From contig JAXMFU010000002.1 in the NCBI GenBank assembly GCA_046347625.1, positions 930,001 to 994,000 of the forward strand: a stretch of DNA of 64,000 nucleotides, read 5' to 3'. Below are positions 25,029-33,147 of the stretch, in pieces. A program made the translations under genes and the position numbers. A model generated the notes under the pieces. The model was not told where the DNA came from. It saw nothing but the letters and a program-made list of their open reading frames with translations, and did no database searches. How positions within the stretch are numbered: the stretch's first letter is position 1; the number at the start of each line of letters is the position of its first letter. The stretch comes from CAIMUS01 sp046347625 (GTDB lineage Bacteria; Pseudomonadota; Gammaproteobacteria; Competibacterales; Competibacteraceae).

Positions 25029-27737
25029 CTAGTTCATGCGGCCATGGCAATGCTTGTATTTCTTTCCGGAACCGCAAGGACAAGGCTCGTTACGACCAAC
25101 CTTCCGGCCTTGGCGCACGTAAGGGGTATGCGCCGCCTGTTCCTCTTCCTGGAGTTGTTCTCCTTCCTCGCCGGCCAGGGCGGAAACCTCGGCGTGCTCG
25201 AAGTGCATGACCGGTTCCGGCCGGCGCACTTCCACCACCGGCTCCGGTTGCATCTGGAATTGCAGCCGGGAAAGCTGGCTGATGACATCATGCTGGATGC
25301 GCTCCAGCATGGCGGTAAACATCTCGAACGCCTCGCGCTTGTATTCCTGCTTCGGGTTTTTCTGGGCGTAACCACGCAGATGAATCCCCTGGCGCAGATA
25401 ATCCATGGCGGCCAGATGTTCCTTCCAGTGCGCATCCAATAAGTCCAGCAGGACCTTCTTCTCGATAAAGCGCATCACCGGCGGTCCGACCTGAGCTTCC
25501 TTGGCGGTATGGACCTTTTCCAGTTCCTGCGCAATACGCTCGCGCAGGGTTTCTTCGTGCAAAGCAGTATCGGCCTCCAGCCAGCCTTTAATATCCAGAT
25601 GCAGCCCGAATTCGGTTTCCAGGGCTTTCTCCAGACCCGGCACATCCCATTGCTCCTCCAGGCTCTGCGGTGGAATATGGGTGCTGATAACACGGTCGAG
25701 CACCTCTTCCCGCATCGAGGCGATGGTCTCGGAGACATCTTCGGCTTCCATCAATTCGTTGCGTTGCCCGTAGACCACTTTGCGCTGATCGTTGGCCACA
25801 TCGTCGTATTCCAACAGATTCTTACGGATATCGAAGTTATGGCCTTCCACTTTACGCTGGGCATTCTCGATCGCTTTGGTGACCCAGGGATGTTCGATCG
25901 CCTCGCCTTTTTCCATCCCCAGTTTCTGCATCAGGCCGGCCACCCGGTCGGAAGCAAAAATGCGCATCAGGTTGTCTTCCAGAGCCAGATAGAACCGGCT
26001 GGAGCCAGGGTCTCCCTGGCGCCCCGAGCGACCCCGTAATTGATTATCGATCCGGCGGGATTCGTGGCGTTCGGTACCGATAATGTGTAAACCGCCGGCT
26101 TCGATCACCTGATTGTGACGCTGTTGCCAGGTTTGTTTGATCTGCTCACGGGTGGCCTCGTCGGCATCGGAACCCAGCGCATTCAGTTCCGCTTGTAGAT
26201 TCCCGCCCAGCACGATATCGGTGCCGCGTCCCGCCATATTGGTGGCAATCGTGACCGAGCCCGGCCGACCGGCCTGGGCGACAATTTCCGCCTCCCGTTC
26301 ATGATATTTGGCGTTCAGCACCTCATGCGGAACTTTCTCCTTTTCGAGCAGGTTGGAAAGCAGCTCCGAAATCTCGATCGAGGTGGTGCCCACCAATGCC
26401 GGTTGCCGCCGCTGATAGCAGTCGCGTATATCCGCCAGCACGGCATCATATTTTTCCTTGGCGGTCAGATAGACCTGATCGCCTCGGTCCTCGCGGATCA
26501 TCGGCAGATGGGTGGGAATCACGATTACTTCCAGGCCGTAGATCTGCTGGAATTCGTAGGCTTCGGTATCCGCCGTGCCGGTCATGCCGGCCAGCTTGTC
26601 GTAAAGGCGGAAATAATTTTGGAAGGTAATGGACGCCAGCGTCTGATTCTCCGGCTGGATTTCCACCCGTTCCTTGGCTTCGATAGCCTGATGCAGGCCA
26701 TCGGACCAGCGTCGTCCCGGCATGGTCCGGCCGGTGAACTCATCGACAATGACGACCTGTCCGTCCCGGACGATATATTCCACATTTTTCTGAAACAGCA
26801 CATGGGCGCGCAGACAGGCGTTCAGATGATGGACCAGGCTGACATTCGCGGCATCGTAGAGGCTTTCACCGGGCTTGAGCAGACCGGCCTGGGTAAATAG
26901 GTCTTCTACATGTTGGTGACCGTCCTCGGTCAGATAGACTTGCTTGAGCTTTTCATCGACGGCGAAATCGCCCGGCCCGTCCTCGCTCTGCTGGCGGCTG
27001 AGCCGCGGCACGATCTCATCGATGCGGCGATACAAATCGGAGCTCTCTTCGGCGGGACCGGAAATGATCAGCGGCGTGCGCGCCTCGTCGATCAGAATGG
27101 AGTCGACTTCGTCCACCACCGCGAAATGCAGTTCCCGCTGCACTTTCTGGTCCAGACTGAAGGCCATGTTATCGCGCAGATAATCGAAGCCGTACTCATT
27201 ATTGGTGCCATAGGTAATGTCCGCCCGGTAGGCCGCGCGCTTTTCCTCGAAGCCCATGCCCGGTACCACCACGCCGGTGGTCATGCCCAGAAAGCTGTAG
27301 ATCCCGCCCATCCAGTTGGCATCACGCCGGGCCAGGTAATCATTCACGGTGACGACATGAACCCCTTTGCCGGTCAGGGCATTGAGATAGACCGCCAGGG
27401 TGGCCACCAGGGTTTTACCTTCGCCGGTACGCATTTCGGCGATTTTGCCCTCGTGCAACACCATGCCACCGATGAGCTGGACATCGAAGTGGCGCTGTCC
27501 CAATACCCGCTTGCCGGCCTCGCGCACCACCGCGAAAGCCTCCGGCAGCAGGCCGTCCACGGTCTCGCCGTTGGCCAGGCGGTCCTTGAACTCCGTCGTC
27601 TTGGCGCGCAGTTGCTCGTCCGTCAATGCTGCGCACGCCGGCTCCAGGGCATTAATCTTAGTGACCACCCTGCGCATGCGCTTCAGCACGCGCTCATTGC
27701 GGCTGCCAAAAATCTTTTTCAGTACGTTGCCGACCAT
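25029..27737 (-). CDS. secA: Preprotein translocase ATPase SecA
   Basis: A 902-residue SecA. Walker A is MRTGEGKTL, the DEAD-type box reads VVDEVDSILIDEARTPL, and helicase motifs GRGTDIVLGG and HESRRIDNQLRGRSGRQGD are present. The C-terminus carries the zinc/SecB-binding tail CPCGSGKKYKHCHG. It drives export of unfolded preproteins through SecYEG. The stop is TAG. It is separated from argJ by heptamer repeats. Confidence 0.98.
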   Translation of the reverse strand: MVGNVLKKIFGSRNERVLKRMRRVVTKINALEPACAALTDEQLRAKTTEFKDRLANGETVDGLLPEAFAVVREAGKRVLGQRHFDVQLIGGMVLHEGKIAEMRTGEGKTLVATLAVYLNALTGKGVHVVTVNDYLARRDANWMGGIYSFLGMTTGVVVPGMGFEEKRAAYRADITYGTNNEYGFDYLRDNMAFSLDQKVQRELHFAVVDEVDSILIDEARTPLIISGPAEESSDLYRRIDEIVPRLSRQQSEDGPGDFAVDEKLKQVYLTEDGHQHVEDLFTQAGLLKPGESLYDAANVSLVHHLNACLRAHVLFQKNVEYIVRDGQVVIVDEFTGRTMPGRRWSDGLHQAIEAKERVEIQPENQTLASITFQNYFRLYDKLAGMTGTADTEAYEFQQIYGLEVIVIPTHLPMIREDRGDQVYLTAKEKYDAVLADIRDCYQRRQPALVGTTSIEISELLSNLLEKEKVPHEVLNAKYHEREAEIVAQAGRPGSVTIATNMAGRGTDIVLGGNLQAELNALGSDADEATREQIKQTWQQRHNQVIEAGGLHIIGTERHESRRIDNQLRGRSGRQGDPGSSRFYLALEDNLMRIFASDRVAGLMQKLGMEKGEAIEHPWVTKAIENAQRKVEGHNFDIRKNLLEYDDVANDQRKVVYGQRNELMEAEDVSETIASMREEVLDRVISTHIPPQSLEEQWDVPGLEKALETEFGLHLDIKGWLEADTALHEETLRERIAQELEKVHTAKEAQVGPPVMRFIEKKVLLDLLDAHWKEHLAAMDYLRQGIHLRGYAQKNPKQEYKREAFEMFTAMLERIQHDVISQLSRLQFQMQPEPVVEVRRPEPVMHFEHAEVSALAGEEGEQLQEEEQAAHTPYVRQGRKVGRNEPCPCGSGKKYKHCHGRMN

Positions 27738-27849
27738 CGATGCGCCTTTTAAACTTTTCGCTCAATCAAAAATAAAAAATGTTAACAGAATCTCTTCATT
27801 TTGCGCAGGGTTAAGGCGATGATGGGTGCTATTGCCAGGACCACCGTGA

Positions 27850-27924
27850 TGTCGGGTTACGGCGCGCCAATCCGTTCCTGCCAGTTCCCATCGTTCGTTG
27901 GTTGGCGCGCCTAACCCGACCTAC
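27850..27924. repeat. GTCGGGTTA palindromic element (family A), copy 5
   Basis: TGTCGGGTTACGGCGCGCC at the left and GGCGCGCCTAACCCGACCTAC at the right, between the 114-residue hypothetical gene and secA. Confidence 0.85.
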
Positions 27925-27950
27925 CCTATGCGTTTTCCTTACCCCTGTCA

Positions 27951-28295
27951 TTATGGCGTCCCCTGCTGCTGTTTCCTCCGCCTCAGCCGAAACCGTCGGG
28001 CGTACTCCGGCTGTTCCGATAGGAGTTCCCTGAGGGTGGCAGGATCGCCGATGCCACTCAAGATAAGCCGGATGATCAGCGCTTCCTCCTCATTCAGCGC
28101 TTCGTACAACCCGTCCACGGCCCATTCACCGTCCAGAATCCGCCGAATGGCCGTAAGCACGGCGCCGCATTCGGGTTGTGATCCGGTTTGCAGGTAGGCT
28201 TCGAGTTCCATGCGGTATTCAGGAGCAGCCGCCGTAGCGACAACGGCGAGGATCAGCTCTCTATGGCGGTCAAAGAAATTGTTGTCGTTAAACAT
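27951..28295 (-). CDS. Hypothetical protein, 114 residues
   Basis: Not recognised. A mostly helical, acidic protein (MFNDNNFFDRHRELILAVV at the start) with a basic, glutamine-rich tail (RRFRLRRRKQQQ). No signal peptide, membrane segment or metal site is seen. It lies alone between ispG (170 bp away, same strand) and a dispersed repeat; codon use looks native. Confidence 0.6.
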   Translation of the reverse strand: MFNDNNFFDRHRELILAVVATAAAPEYRMELEAYLQTGSQPECGAVLTAIRRILDGEWAVDGLYEALNEEEALIIRLILSGIGDPATLRELLSEQPEYARRFRLRRRKQQQGTP

Positions 28296-28465
28296 AGATC
28301 ATCGAGCCAGGGTTTGTCGTCGTTATGGTTGCTATAACGGTTTTGGCAAGCGGTTTGCAGCTTTATCTCTTTCCAGAATTCATGATTACTATGTCACGGG
28401 TTAGGTAAAAACCGAGCCTGACCCAAATTTCTCATCGGCATCCGGTTGGACTTTACTTAGTCAGC

Positions 28466-29722
28466 CTATGCTATAGCTGATTGATACCCAGCGCCCATAC
28501 CATAGCGCCGCTCGACATAATCCTCGACCAGACGTTGGAACTCCGCGGCGATATTATCACCCTTCAAGGTCACCGTCTTTTCACCATCTACATACACCGG
28601 TGCCACCGGGTACTCGCCGGTGCCCGGCAGACTGATGCCGATATTGGCCAGTTTGCTCTCGCCGGGACCATTCACTACGCAACCCATGACCGCCACGGTC
28701 ATGCTCTCGACGCCGGGATAGCGCCGGCTCCAGACCGGCATCTGTTGCCGCAGGTAGGCTTGAATATCCTGCGCCAGCCGCTGGAAGTAATCGCTGCTGG
28801 TACGGCCACAGCCGGGACAGGCTACGACCCTGGGGGTAAACGAACGTAAGCCCATTGCCTGCAAAATCTCCTGGGCTACGATCACTTCCTGGGTGCGACT
28901 ACCACCCGGTTCGGGCGTCAGGGAAATACGAATAGTATCGCCGATTCCCTCCTGCAACAGCACGGCCAGCGCCGCCGTCGACGCCACGATGCCTTTGACC
29001 CCCATTCCCGCCTCGGTCAATCCCAGGTGCAGAGGATAATCACAACGGCCCGCCAGATTGCGATAGACGGCAATCAAATCCTGCACCTCGCTGACCTTGA
29101 CCGAAAGGATAATGCGGTCATGTGGCAGGCCGATTTCTTCGGCCCGACGGGCACTTTCCAGGGCCGACAGCACCATCGCCTCGCGCGTCACGTCGACGGT
29201 CTCCCTGGGTTCCGGCAAACGGGCGTTTTCGTCCATGAGACGCACCACCAGCGCCTGATCGAGGCTGCCCCAGTTCACCCCGATACGAACCGGTTTTTCA
29301 TACCGACAGGCCAGTTCGATGATCGTCGCGAACTGCTCGTCCTTCTTGCGACCACGACCGACATTGCCGGGGTTGATCCGATATTTTGCCAGCGATTCGG
29401 CGCAGGCCGGATACAGGCTCAGCAGCTTATGGCCGTTGTAATGAAAATCGCCGATCAGTGGCACTTTCAGACCCAAGCGATCCAGCCGCTCGCGAATCTC
29501 CGGCACCGCACGGGCCGCTTCCTCGCTGTTCACGGTGATACGCACCAGCTCGGAACCGGCGTTGGCTAATTGGGCCACCTGCACAGCGGTCGCCGCGGCA
29601 TCGGCGGTATCGGTATTGGTCATGGACTGCACGACGATAGGAGCGCCGCCGCCGACCGTGACAGGGCCGATTTCGACCGCTACACTGAAACGGCGTTTTA
29701 CGGGCGAATGGACAGAAGACAT
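28466..29722 (-). CDS. ispG: 4-hydroxy-3-methylbut-2-en-1-yl diphosphate synthase IspG
   Basis: A 418-residue [4Fe-4S] enzyme of the MEP isoprenoid pathway, reducing MEcPP to HMBPP. The TIM-barrel half begins VGGGAPIVVQSMTNTDTAD; the iron-sulphur half carries CPGCGRTS and VMGCVVNGPGE with the three cluster cysteines and the Glu that completes coordination. The ATG at 29722 is preferred to one nine codons upstream. The gene stands divergent from kaiB, with 185 bp between the two starts. Confidence 0.97.
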   Translation of the reverse strand: MSSVHSPVKRRFSVAVEIGPVTVGGGAPIVVQSMTNTDTADAAATAVQVAQLANAGSELVRITVNSEEAARAVPEIRERLDRLGLKVPLIGDFHYNGHKLLSLYPACAESLAKYRINPGNVGRGRKKDEQFATIIELACRYEKPVRIGVNWGSLDQALVVRLMDENARLPEPRETVDVTREAMVLSALESARRAEEIGLPHDRIILSVKVSEVQDLIAVYRNLAGRCDYPLHLGLTEAGMGVKGIVASTAALAVLLQEGIGDTIRISLTPEPGGSRTQEVIVAQEILQAMGLRSFTPRVVACPGCGRTSSDYFQRLAQDIQAYLRQQMPVWSRRYPGVESMTVAVMGCVVNGPGESKLANIGISLPGTGEYPVAPVYVDGEKTVTLKGDNIAAEFQRLVEDYVERRYGMGAGYQSAIA

Positions 29723-29907
29723 AGCAAGCCTGTACCGGTGTTTACACACATGGCGGGTGATTATCCCAGGATGCGCCAGGCGGCGCCACCCGACGGCACG
29801 GGCCGGAGCGGCGAACGGGCGGACTCGTTAAACCGGCTGCGCAACCGCTGAACGAATATGCGACAATAATGAACAGGACTACTCTGAAATGATGAAGGCG
29901 GATTTCG

Positions 29908-30195
29908 ATGGGCGACTATATTCTAAAGCTCTATATTACCGGGAAAAGTCCGCGTACCGATCGCGCGATCAGCAATATCAAAAGAATTTGCCAGCAGGAG
30001 CTAAACCATCGCTACGAACTGGTTATCATCGATGTCCTGGAACAACCCGCGCTGGCGGAACAGGCCAAGATCATCGCCACTCCAACGTTGATCAAGGAAC
30101 TACCGCCGCCGCTGCGCCGGGTGATCGGGGATCTTTCGGATACCGAAAAAGTGCTGCTGGGGCTGGATATCGTCCCCCATACCCCTTCACCCTGA
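29908..30195 (+). CDS. kaiB: KaiB circadian-clock protein, canonical type
   Basis: A 95-residue thioredoxin-like KaiB. It matches cyanobacterial KaiB along its length: YILKLYITGKSPRTDRAISN, IDVLEQPALAEQAKIIATPT, then LPPPLRRVIGDLSDTEKVLL then GLD. In cyanobacteria KaiB switches fold, binds the KaiC CI ring and sequesters KaiA. A GAAGGCGGA site precedes the ATG. The gene is convergent with kaiC, tail to tail with 79 bp between, and is transcribed apart from the kai operon, with its own divergent promoter region shared with ispG. It is closer to canonical KaiB than the operon copy at 31811. Confidence 0.93.
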   Translation: MGDYILKLYITGKSPRTDRAISNIKRICQQELNHRYELVIIDVLEQPALAEQAKIIATPTLIKELPPPLRRVIGDLSDTEKVLLGLDIVPHTPSP

Positions 30196-30274
30196 TTCCA
30201 TCCTGCAAGGGGACTTGGCTGTACAGGGTGCGCACGGCGCACGATCGCGCGCCGAAACTTATGGGAACTCGCTG

Positions 30275-31783
30275 TTAGAACATACCGCCAAGCTGCTCGC
30301 TCTCGGAGGGAGGCAAGGACGAAGGAATACCAAGAATAATATTCTGCACGTTGTTGAACGGCTCGCCGATATGTAGTCCCTGATCGTCAATCGTAAATTC
30401 GTGAATCTGCTTATCGTGCTGTGAACCGCGCATCTTGATCACGGCAATGCCGCGGCGCAGTACGCCATTGATCTCCACATAACGCAATAAAATGATAGCG
30501 TCGGTAATCGTGGAAATATGCGCTTCGGTAATGGAATCGCCGCCCGACAGTTTCGGGGTGGTGCTGGTAAACAGACTGCAAACCTCCTCCTGCTTGGCAT
30601 AGGAGGTCAGACCGATCACGAATTCGCGGAAATAGCGCACCGAGCCCACCCGTTCCATCGCCGAAACGCTGTCCATGATCAGCCGCTGGGGTCGGAAGTC
30701 TTCGATCTCCCGCTGGATCAACAGCAGATGATCTTCCAGTCCCATCGCTTCGGGATACTGGCAGATCACCCGCAGCAAGCCATCTTCTTCCCATTTCTGG
30801 AAATCCAGCCCCCAGGACTGGGCGTTGCGTAGCAACTGGGCGCGCGACTCTTCATAGGCCAGCAATAAGACCCGCTCCTGCCGGCGACACCCCTCGGCGG
30901 CGAACGTGGTCGCCACCAGCGTTTTACCGCCGCCGGTGGGCCCGCTGACCAGCAGGATGGCATCGCGAAACAGACCACCGCCGGCCATCGCATCCAATTC
31001 GGCATTGCCGGAACTGACTCGCACCGAGGTGGAGGATTGCTTCAATTCCCGCGCCGACAGCGGCAGGATGCTGATCCCGACATTGGTGGAAATGGTAAAC
31101 GGGTACTCGCCTTTGAAGTGGGTATCCCCGCGCATTTTCAGGACCTGGATGGTGCGTCGGCATTTTTCCTCGCGCAATACATTGCGCAGGATAATGACCG
31201 TATCGGAGACGAATTCTTCCACCCCGAAGCGGGAAATCTGACCGTATTCCTCCTGCCGTTCGCCGGTCAGCAGGGCGGTAACGCCCATTTCCTTGAGGGT
31301 ATCGCTGATCCGGAAGATTTCCCGGCGGATGGTCACCGTATCGCTGAAGCGATCGAACAGCGAACCGATGGAGTCCATGACCAGCAGTTCCGCGCCGATC
31401 TCTTTGATGGCATACTGAATTTGCACCAGCAGACCGGACAAGTCATAGGAACCGGCCTCTTCCATGGGTACCGCATCCAGCGTGGCATCGACAAACATGA
31501 GTCGACGTTGTTCGATCAGCGGCTCCAGATCCCAACCCATCCGTTTCACATTGCGGATAATGTCCGGTACCCGTTCTTCCATGGTCACGAATACGCCTTT
31601 GCGCCCGAAATTGGTCAGTCCCCGATACAGGAATTCCACACCCAGCAAGGTCTTACCCGAACCCGAGCTGCCGGCCAGCAGACAGGTTCTACCTCTGGGC
31701 AGACCGCCCATGGTGATATGCTCGAAGCCTTCGATGCCGGTGGGAATTTTGTCCGGAGGCATTAAATTTTTATATTCGGGCAT
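30275..31783 (-). CDS. kaiC: KaiC circadian-clock ATPase/autokinase
   Basis: A 502-residue double RecA-fold protein. CI has Walker A GSSGSGKT (K44) and the catalytic pair E69-E70. CII has Walker A GPTGGGKT (K287) and E311-E312. The autophosphorylation pair is present as S424-T425 in AHISTITD, matching S431-T432 of Synechococcus. SYAKQEE and YVEINGVLRRGIAVIKMRGS also match cyanobacterial KaiC. The C-terminal tail after ILG is short (17 residues), so the KaiA-binding peptide may be reduced. It is last in the operon kaiA-like, kaiB, kaiC, with a GAGGAG ribosome site. Confidence 0.96.
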   Translation of the reverse strand: MPEYKNLMPPDKIPTGIEGFEHITMGGLPRGRTCLLAGSSGSGKTLLGVEFLYRGLTNFGRKGVFVTMEERVPDIIRNVKRMGWDLEPLIEQRRLMFVDATLDAVPMEEAGSYDLSGLLVQIQYAIKEIGAELLVMDSIGSLFDRFSDTVTIRREIFRISDTLKEMGVTALLTGERQEEYGQISRFGVEEFVSDTVIILRNVLREEKCRRTIQVLKMRGDTHFKGEYPFTISTNVGISILPLSARELKQSSTSVRVSSGNAELDAMAGGGLFRDAILLVSGPTGGGKTLVATTFAAEGCRRQERVLLLAYEESRAQLLRNAQSWGLDFQKWEEDGLLRVICQYPEAMGLEDHLLLIQREIEDFRPQRLIMDSVSAMERVGSVRYFREFVIGLTSYAKQEEVCSLFTSTTPKLSGGDSITEAHISTITDAIILLRYVEINGVLRRGIAVIKMRGSQHDKQIHEFTIDDQGLHIGEPFNNVQNIILGIPSSLPPSESEQLGGMF

Positions 31784-31810
31784 AGCGTACTCCTCAATGG
31801 TAAAAAAGCT

Positions 31811-32101
31811 TCAGGCGCCGCCTGACAGATTGAGCAATTCGTCGAGCTGCGCCATACGGGTGGACAGATCGCCGACAATTTTGAAACGCGGTGGCGGTGC
31901 ATCTTTTATCAGGGTGGGCGTAGCGACGATGCGATCGGCCAGGGCGCGGTCGGGTTCCTGGAAAATATCGATGATCTCAAGGGTATAACTCTCCGGCAGG
32001 GATTGGCCGATCCGTCTGAAATTGGCAATGGCGCGCAGGCTGCCGATTGCGGTCTTGCCGGCCACATACAGCTTGAATCGGTAAGGATCGCTGTCACTCA
32101 T
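31811..32101 (-). CDS. kaiB: Divergent KaiB paralogue in the kai operon
   Basis: A 96-residue KaiB family protein. The fold-defining parts are kept (FKLYVAGKTAIGSLRAIANF, IIDIFQEPDRALADRIVATP, PPPRFKIVGDL), but the end LSTRMAQLDELLNLSGGA departs from the canonical EKVLLGLD. This resembles the non-standard KaiB groups (KaiB2/B3) more than KaiB1. Its start overlaps the KaiA-like stop by four bases and kaiC follows after 27 bases, so it is probably the cognate KaiB of this KaiC. Confidence 0.92.
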   Translation of the reverse strand: MSDSDPYRFKLYVAGKTAIGSLRAIANFRRIGQSLPESYTLEIIDIFQEPDRALADRIVATPTLIKDAPPPRFKIVGDLSTRMAQLDELLNLSGGA

Positions 32102-32910
32102 AGTCTGCTCCCCGCCTCTCCGGCCAGGTAGATATCGATTAAATGACCCATTAACTCAACCAGCGCCAGCCGGGCATCGTTGGCGAACGCGCGCTCTTCC
32201 GAGGATTTGCTCCAACACCCCAGCCCCTCCAGCACCTTAAGATGCAGCCGGACGACATCATGGGCGTCCGCATGCACGCCGGCCAGCCGCCGCGCCAGAG
32301 CGCGAACCTTGGCGGAAGGCCGCGGTTGATTTAACCGCGTGGAGCGTACATAGCTGCGCACCAGGGCGGCATAGTCGCGCAACAGCCGCTGCACGTTGTC
32401 ATGCTCGCCCGGTCCAGGTCCCATCAACCGTTCCAGTGAGCGTAATTCCCGTTCCTGATCGTGCCGCCGCCGCAGGCGCTCCAATTCGACCTGCCACAGT
32501 TGCCATTCCAGGGCATAGCGCAGCGAGCGTAATAGCATCTCGTCATCCAATTGATTTACAAAGAGATAATCCTGAGCGCCCTGGCGGAGGGCTTCCTTGG
32601 CGAGCGGCTGTTCCCGCACATCCGCCAGGACCACGATCGCCGCCGTAGGTGCCAGGGCCCTGAGCGTGGTCAGCGTCACCAGTCCCCGGCTGTCCGGCAG
32701 ATTCAACTCGAGTAGAATCACGGCAATGGGAGGCTCATCGGTCAGGCATAGTAAAGCCTCCCCCAGCGTGGCGACATGATGTAACTCCAGCAAGGAGGCC
32801 AGCGTGCCCACCGCAATGGCCGCATTGACACGGTCGCACAACCAGCGCGCCCTGGCCGCGTCGCTGTCGATATGCAATATCCTCGACTTTGGTTCAGCGG
32901 AAGATATCAT
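32098..32910 (-). CDS. KaiA-like clock protein: degenerate receiver plus KaiA C-terminal-like helical domain
   Basis: A 270-residue protein. Residues 10-125 form a receiver fold (ILHIDSDAARARWL; LLELNLPDSRG; GAQDYLFVNQ) lacking the phosphorylation machinery: the acceptor Asp is E68, the switch Thr/Ser is A96 and the Lys is V118. After a charged helical linker, residues 170-263 resemble the KaiA C-terminal helix bundle: compare DVVRLHLKVLEGL and DARLALVELMGHLIDIYL with EIVRIHMELMDEF and DYRLTLIDVIAHLCEMY as I recall from Synechococcus KaiA. It is the first gene of the kai operon, overlapping kaiB by four bases. It could be mistaken for an ordinary NarL-type regulator, as KaiA3 of Synechocystis was. 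It probably stimulates KaiC phosphorylation; this is inferred. Confidence 0.8.
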   Translation of the reverse strand: MISSAEPKSRILHIDSDAARARWLCDRVNAAIAVGTLASLLELHHVATLGEALLCLTDEPPIAVILLELNLPDSRGLVTLTTLRALAPTAAIVVLADVREQPLAKEALRQGAQDYLFVNQLDDEMLLRSLRYALEWQLWQVELERLRRRHDQERELRSLERLMGPGPGEHDNVQRLLRDYAALVRSYVRSTRLNQPRPSAKVRALARRLAGVHADAHDVVRLHLKVLEGLGCWSKSSEERAFANDARLALVELMGHLIDIYLAGEAGSRL

Positions 32911-33147
32911 CTTTGTCTTAAGGTTTATCTTAAGGTGTCGCGATTGCCGGTTAAAATAGTCGCTTACCGAAGGGAGCGGCTACCAGGCAACAGTGCCGAC
33001 GATCCATTTTATAAGTTTAACCTGGTTAGAAGCCTCAGCGCGGCTGCCACGGCTCGGTTTGGATACCCGCAGCCATCCCGCCGTAAACTCACGTATGATA
33101 GAGCATGCTTAAGTATAAGCAATTCAGCGATCAGGGGATCAATATCC
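32911..33147. promoter_or_regulatory. Shared kaiA-like/glgX intergenic region with repeated CTTAAG motifs
   Basis: The 237-bp divergent promoter region. A direct repeat TCTTAAGGT stands at 32916-32924 and 32929-32937 (13-bp period), right before the KaiA-like start. A palindrome TGCTTAAGTATAAGCA lies at 33106-33121 before glgX. The hexamer CTTAAG thus occurs three times. TATGAT at 33094-33099 is a possible -10 box for glgX. The function is a guess. Confidence 0.4.

Noticed and set aside
32098..32910. Ordinary phosphorylated NarL-type response regulator
   Set aside because: It lacks the acceptor Asp, switch Thr and Lys, has no helix-turn-helix output domain, and its C-terminal helices resemble KaiA instead.
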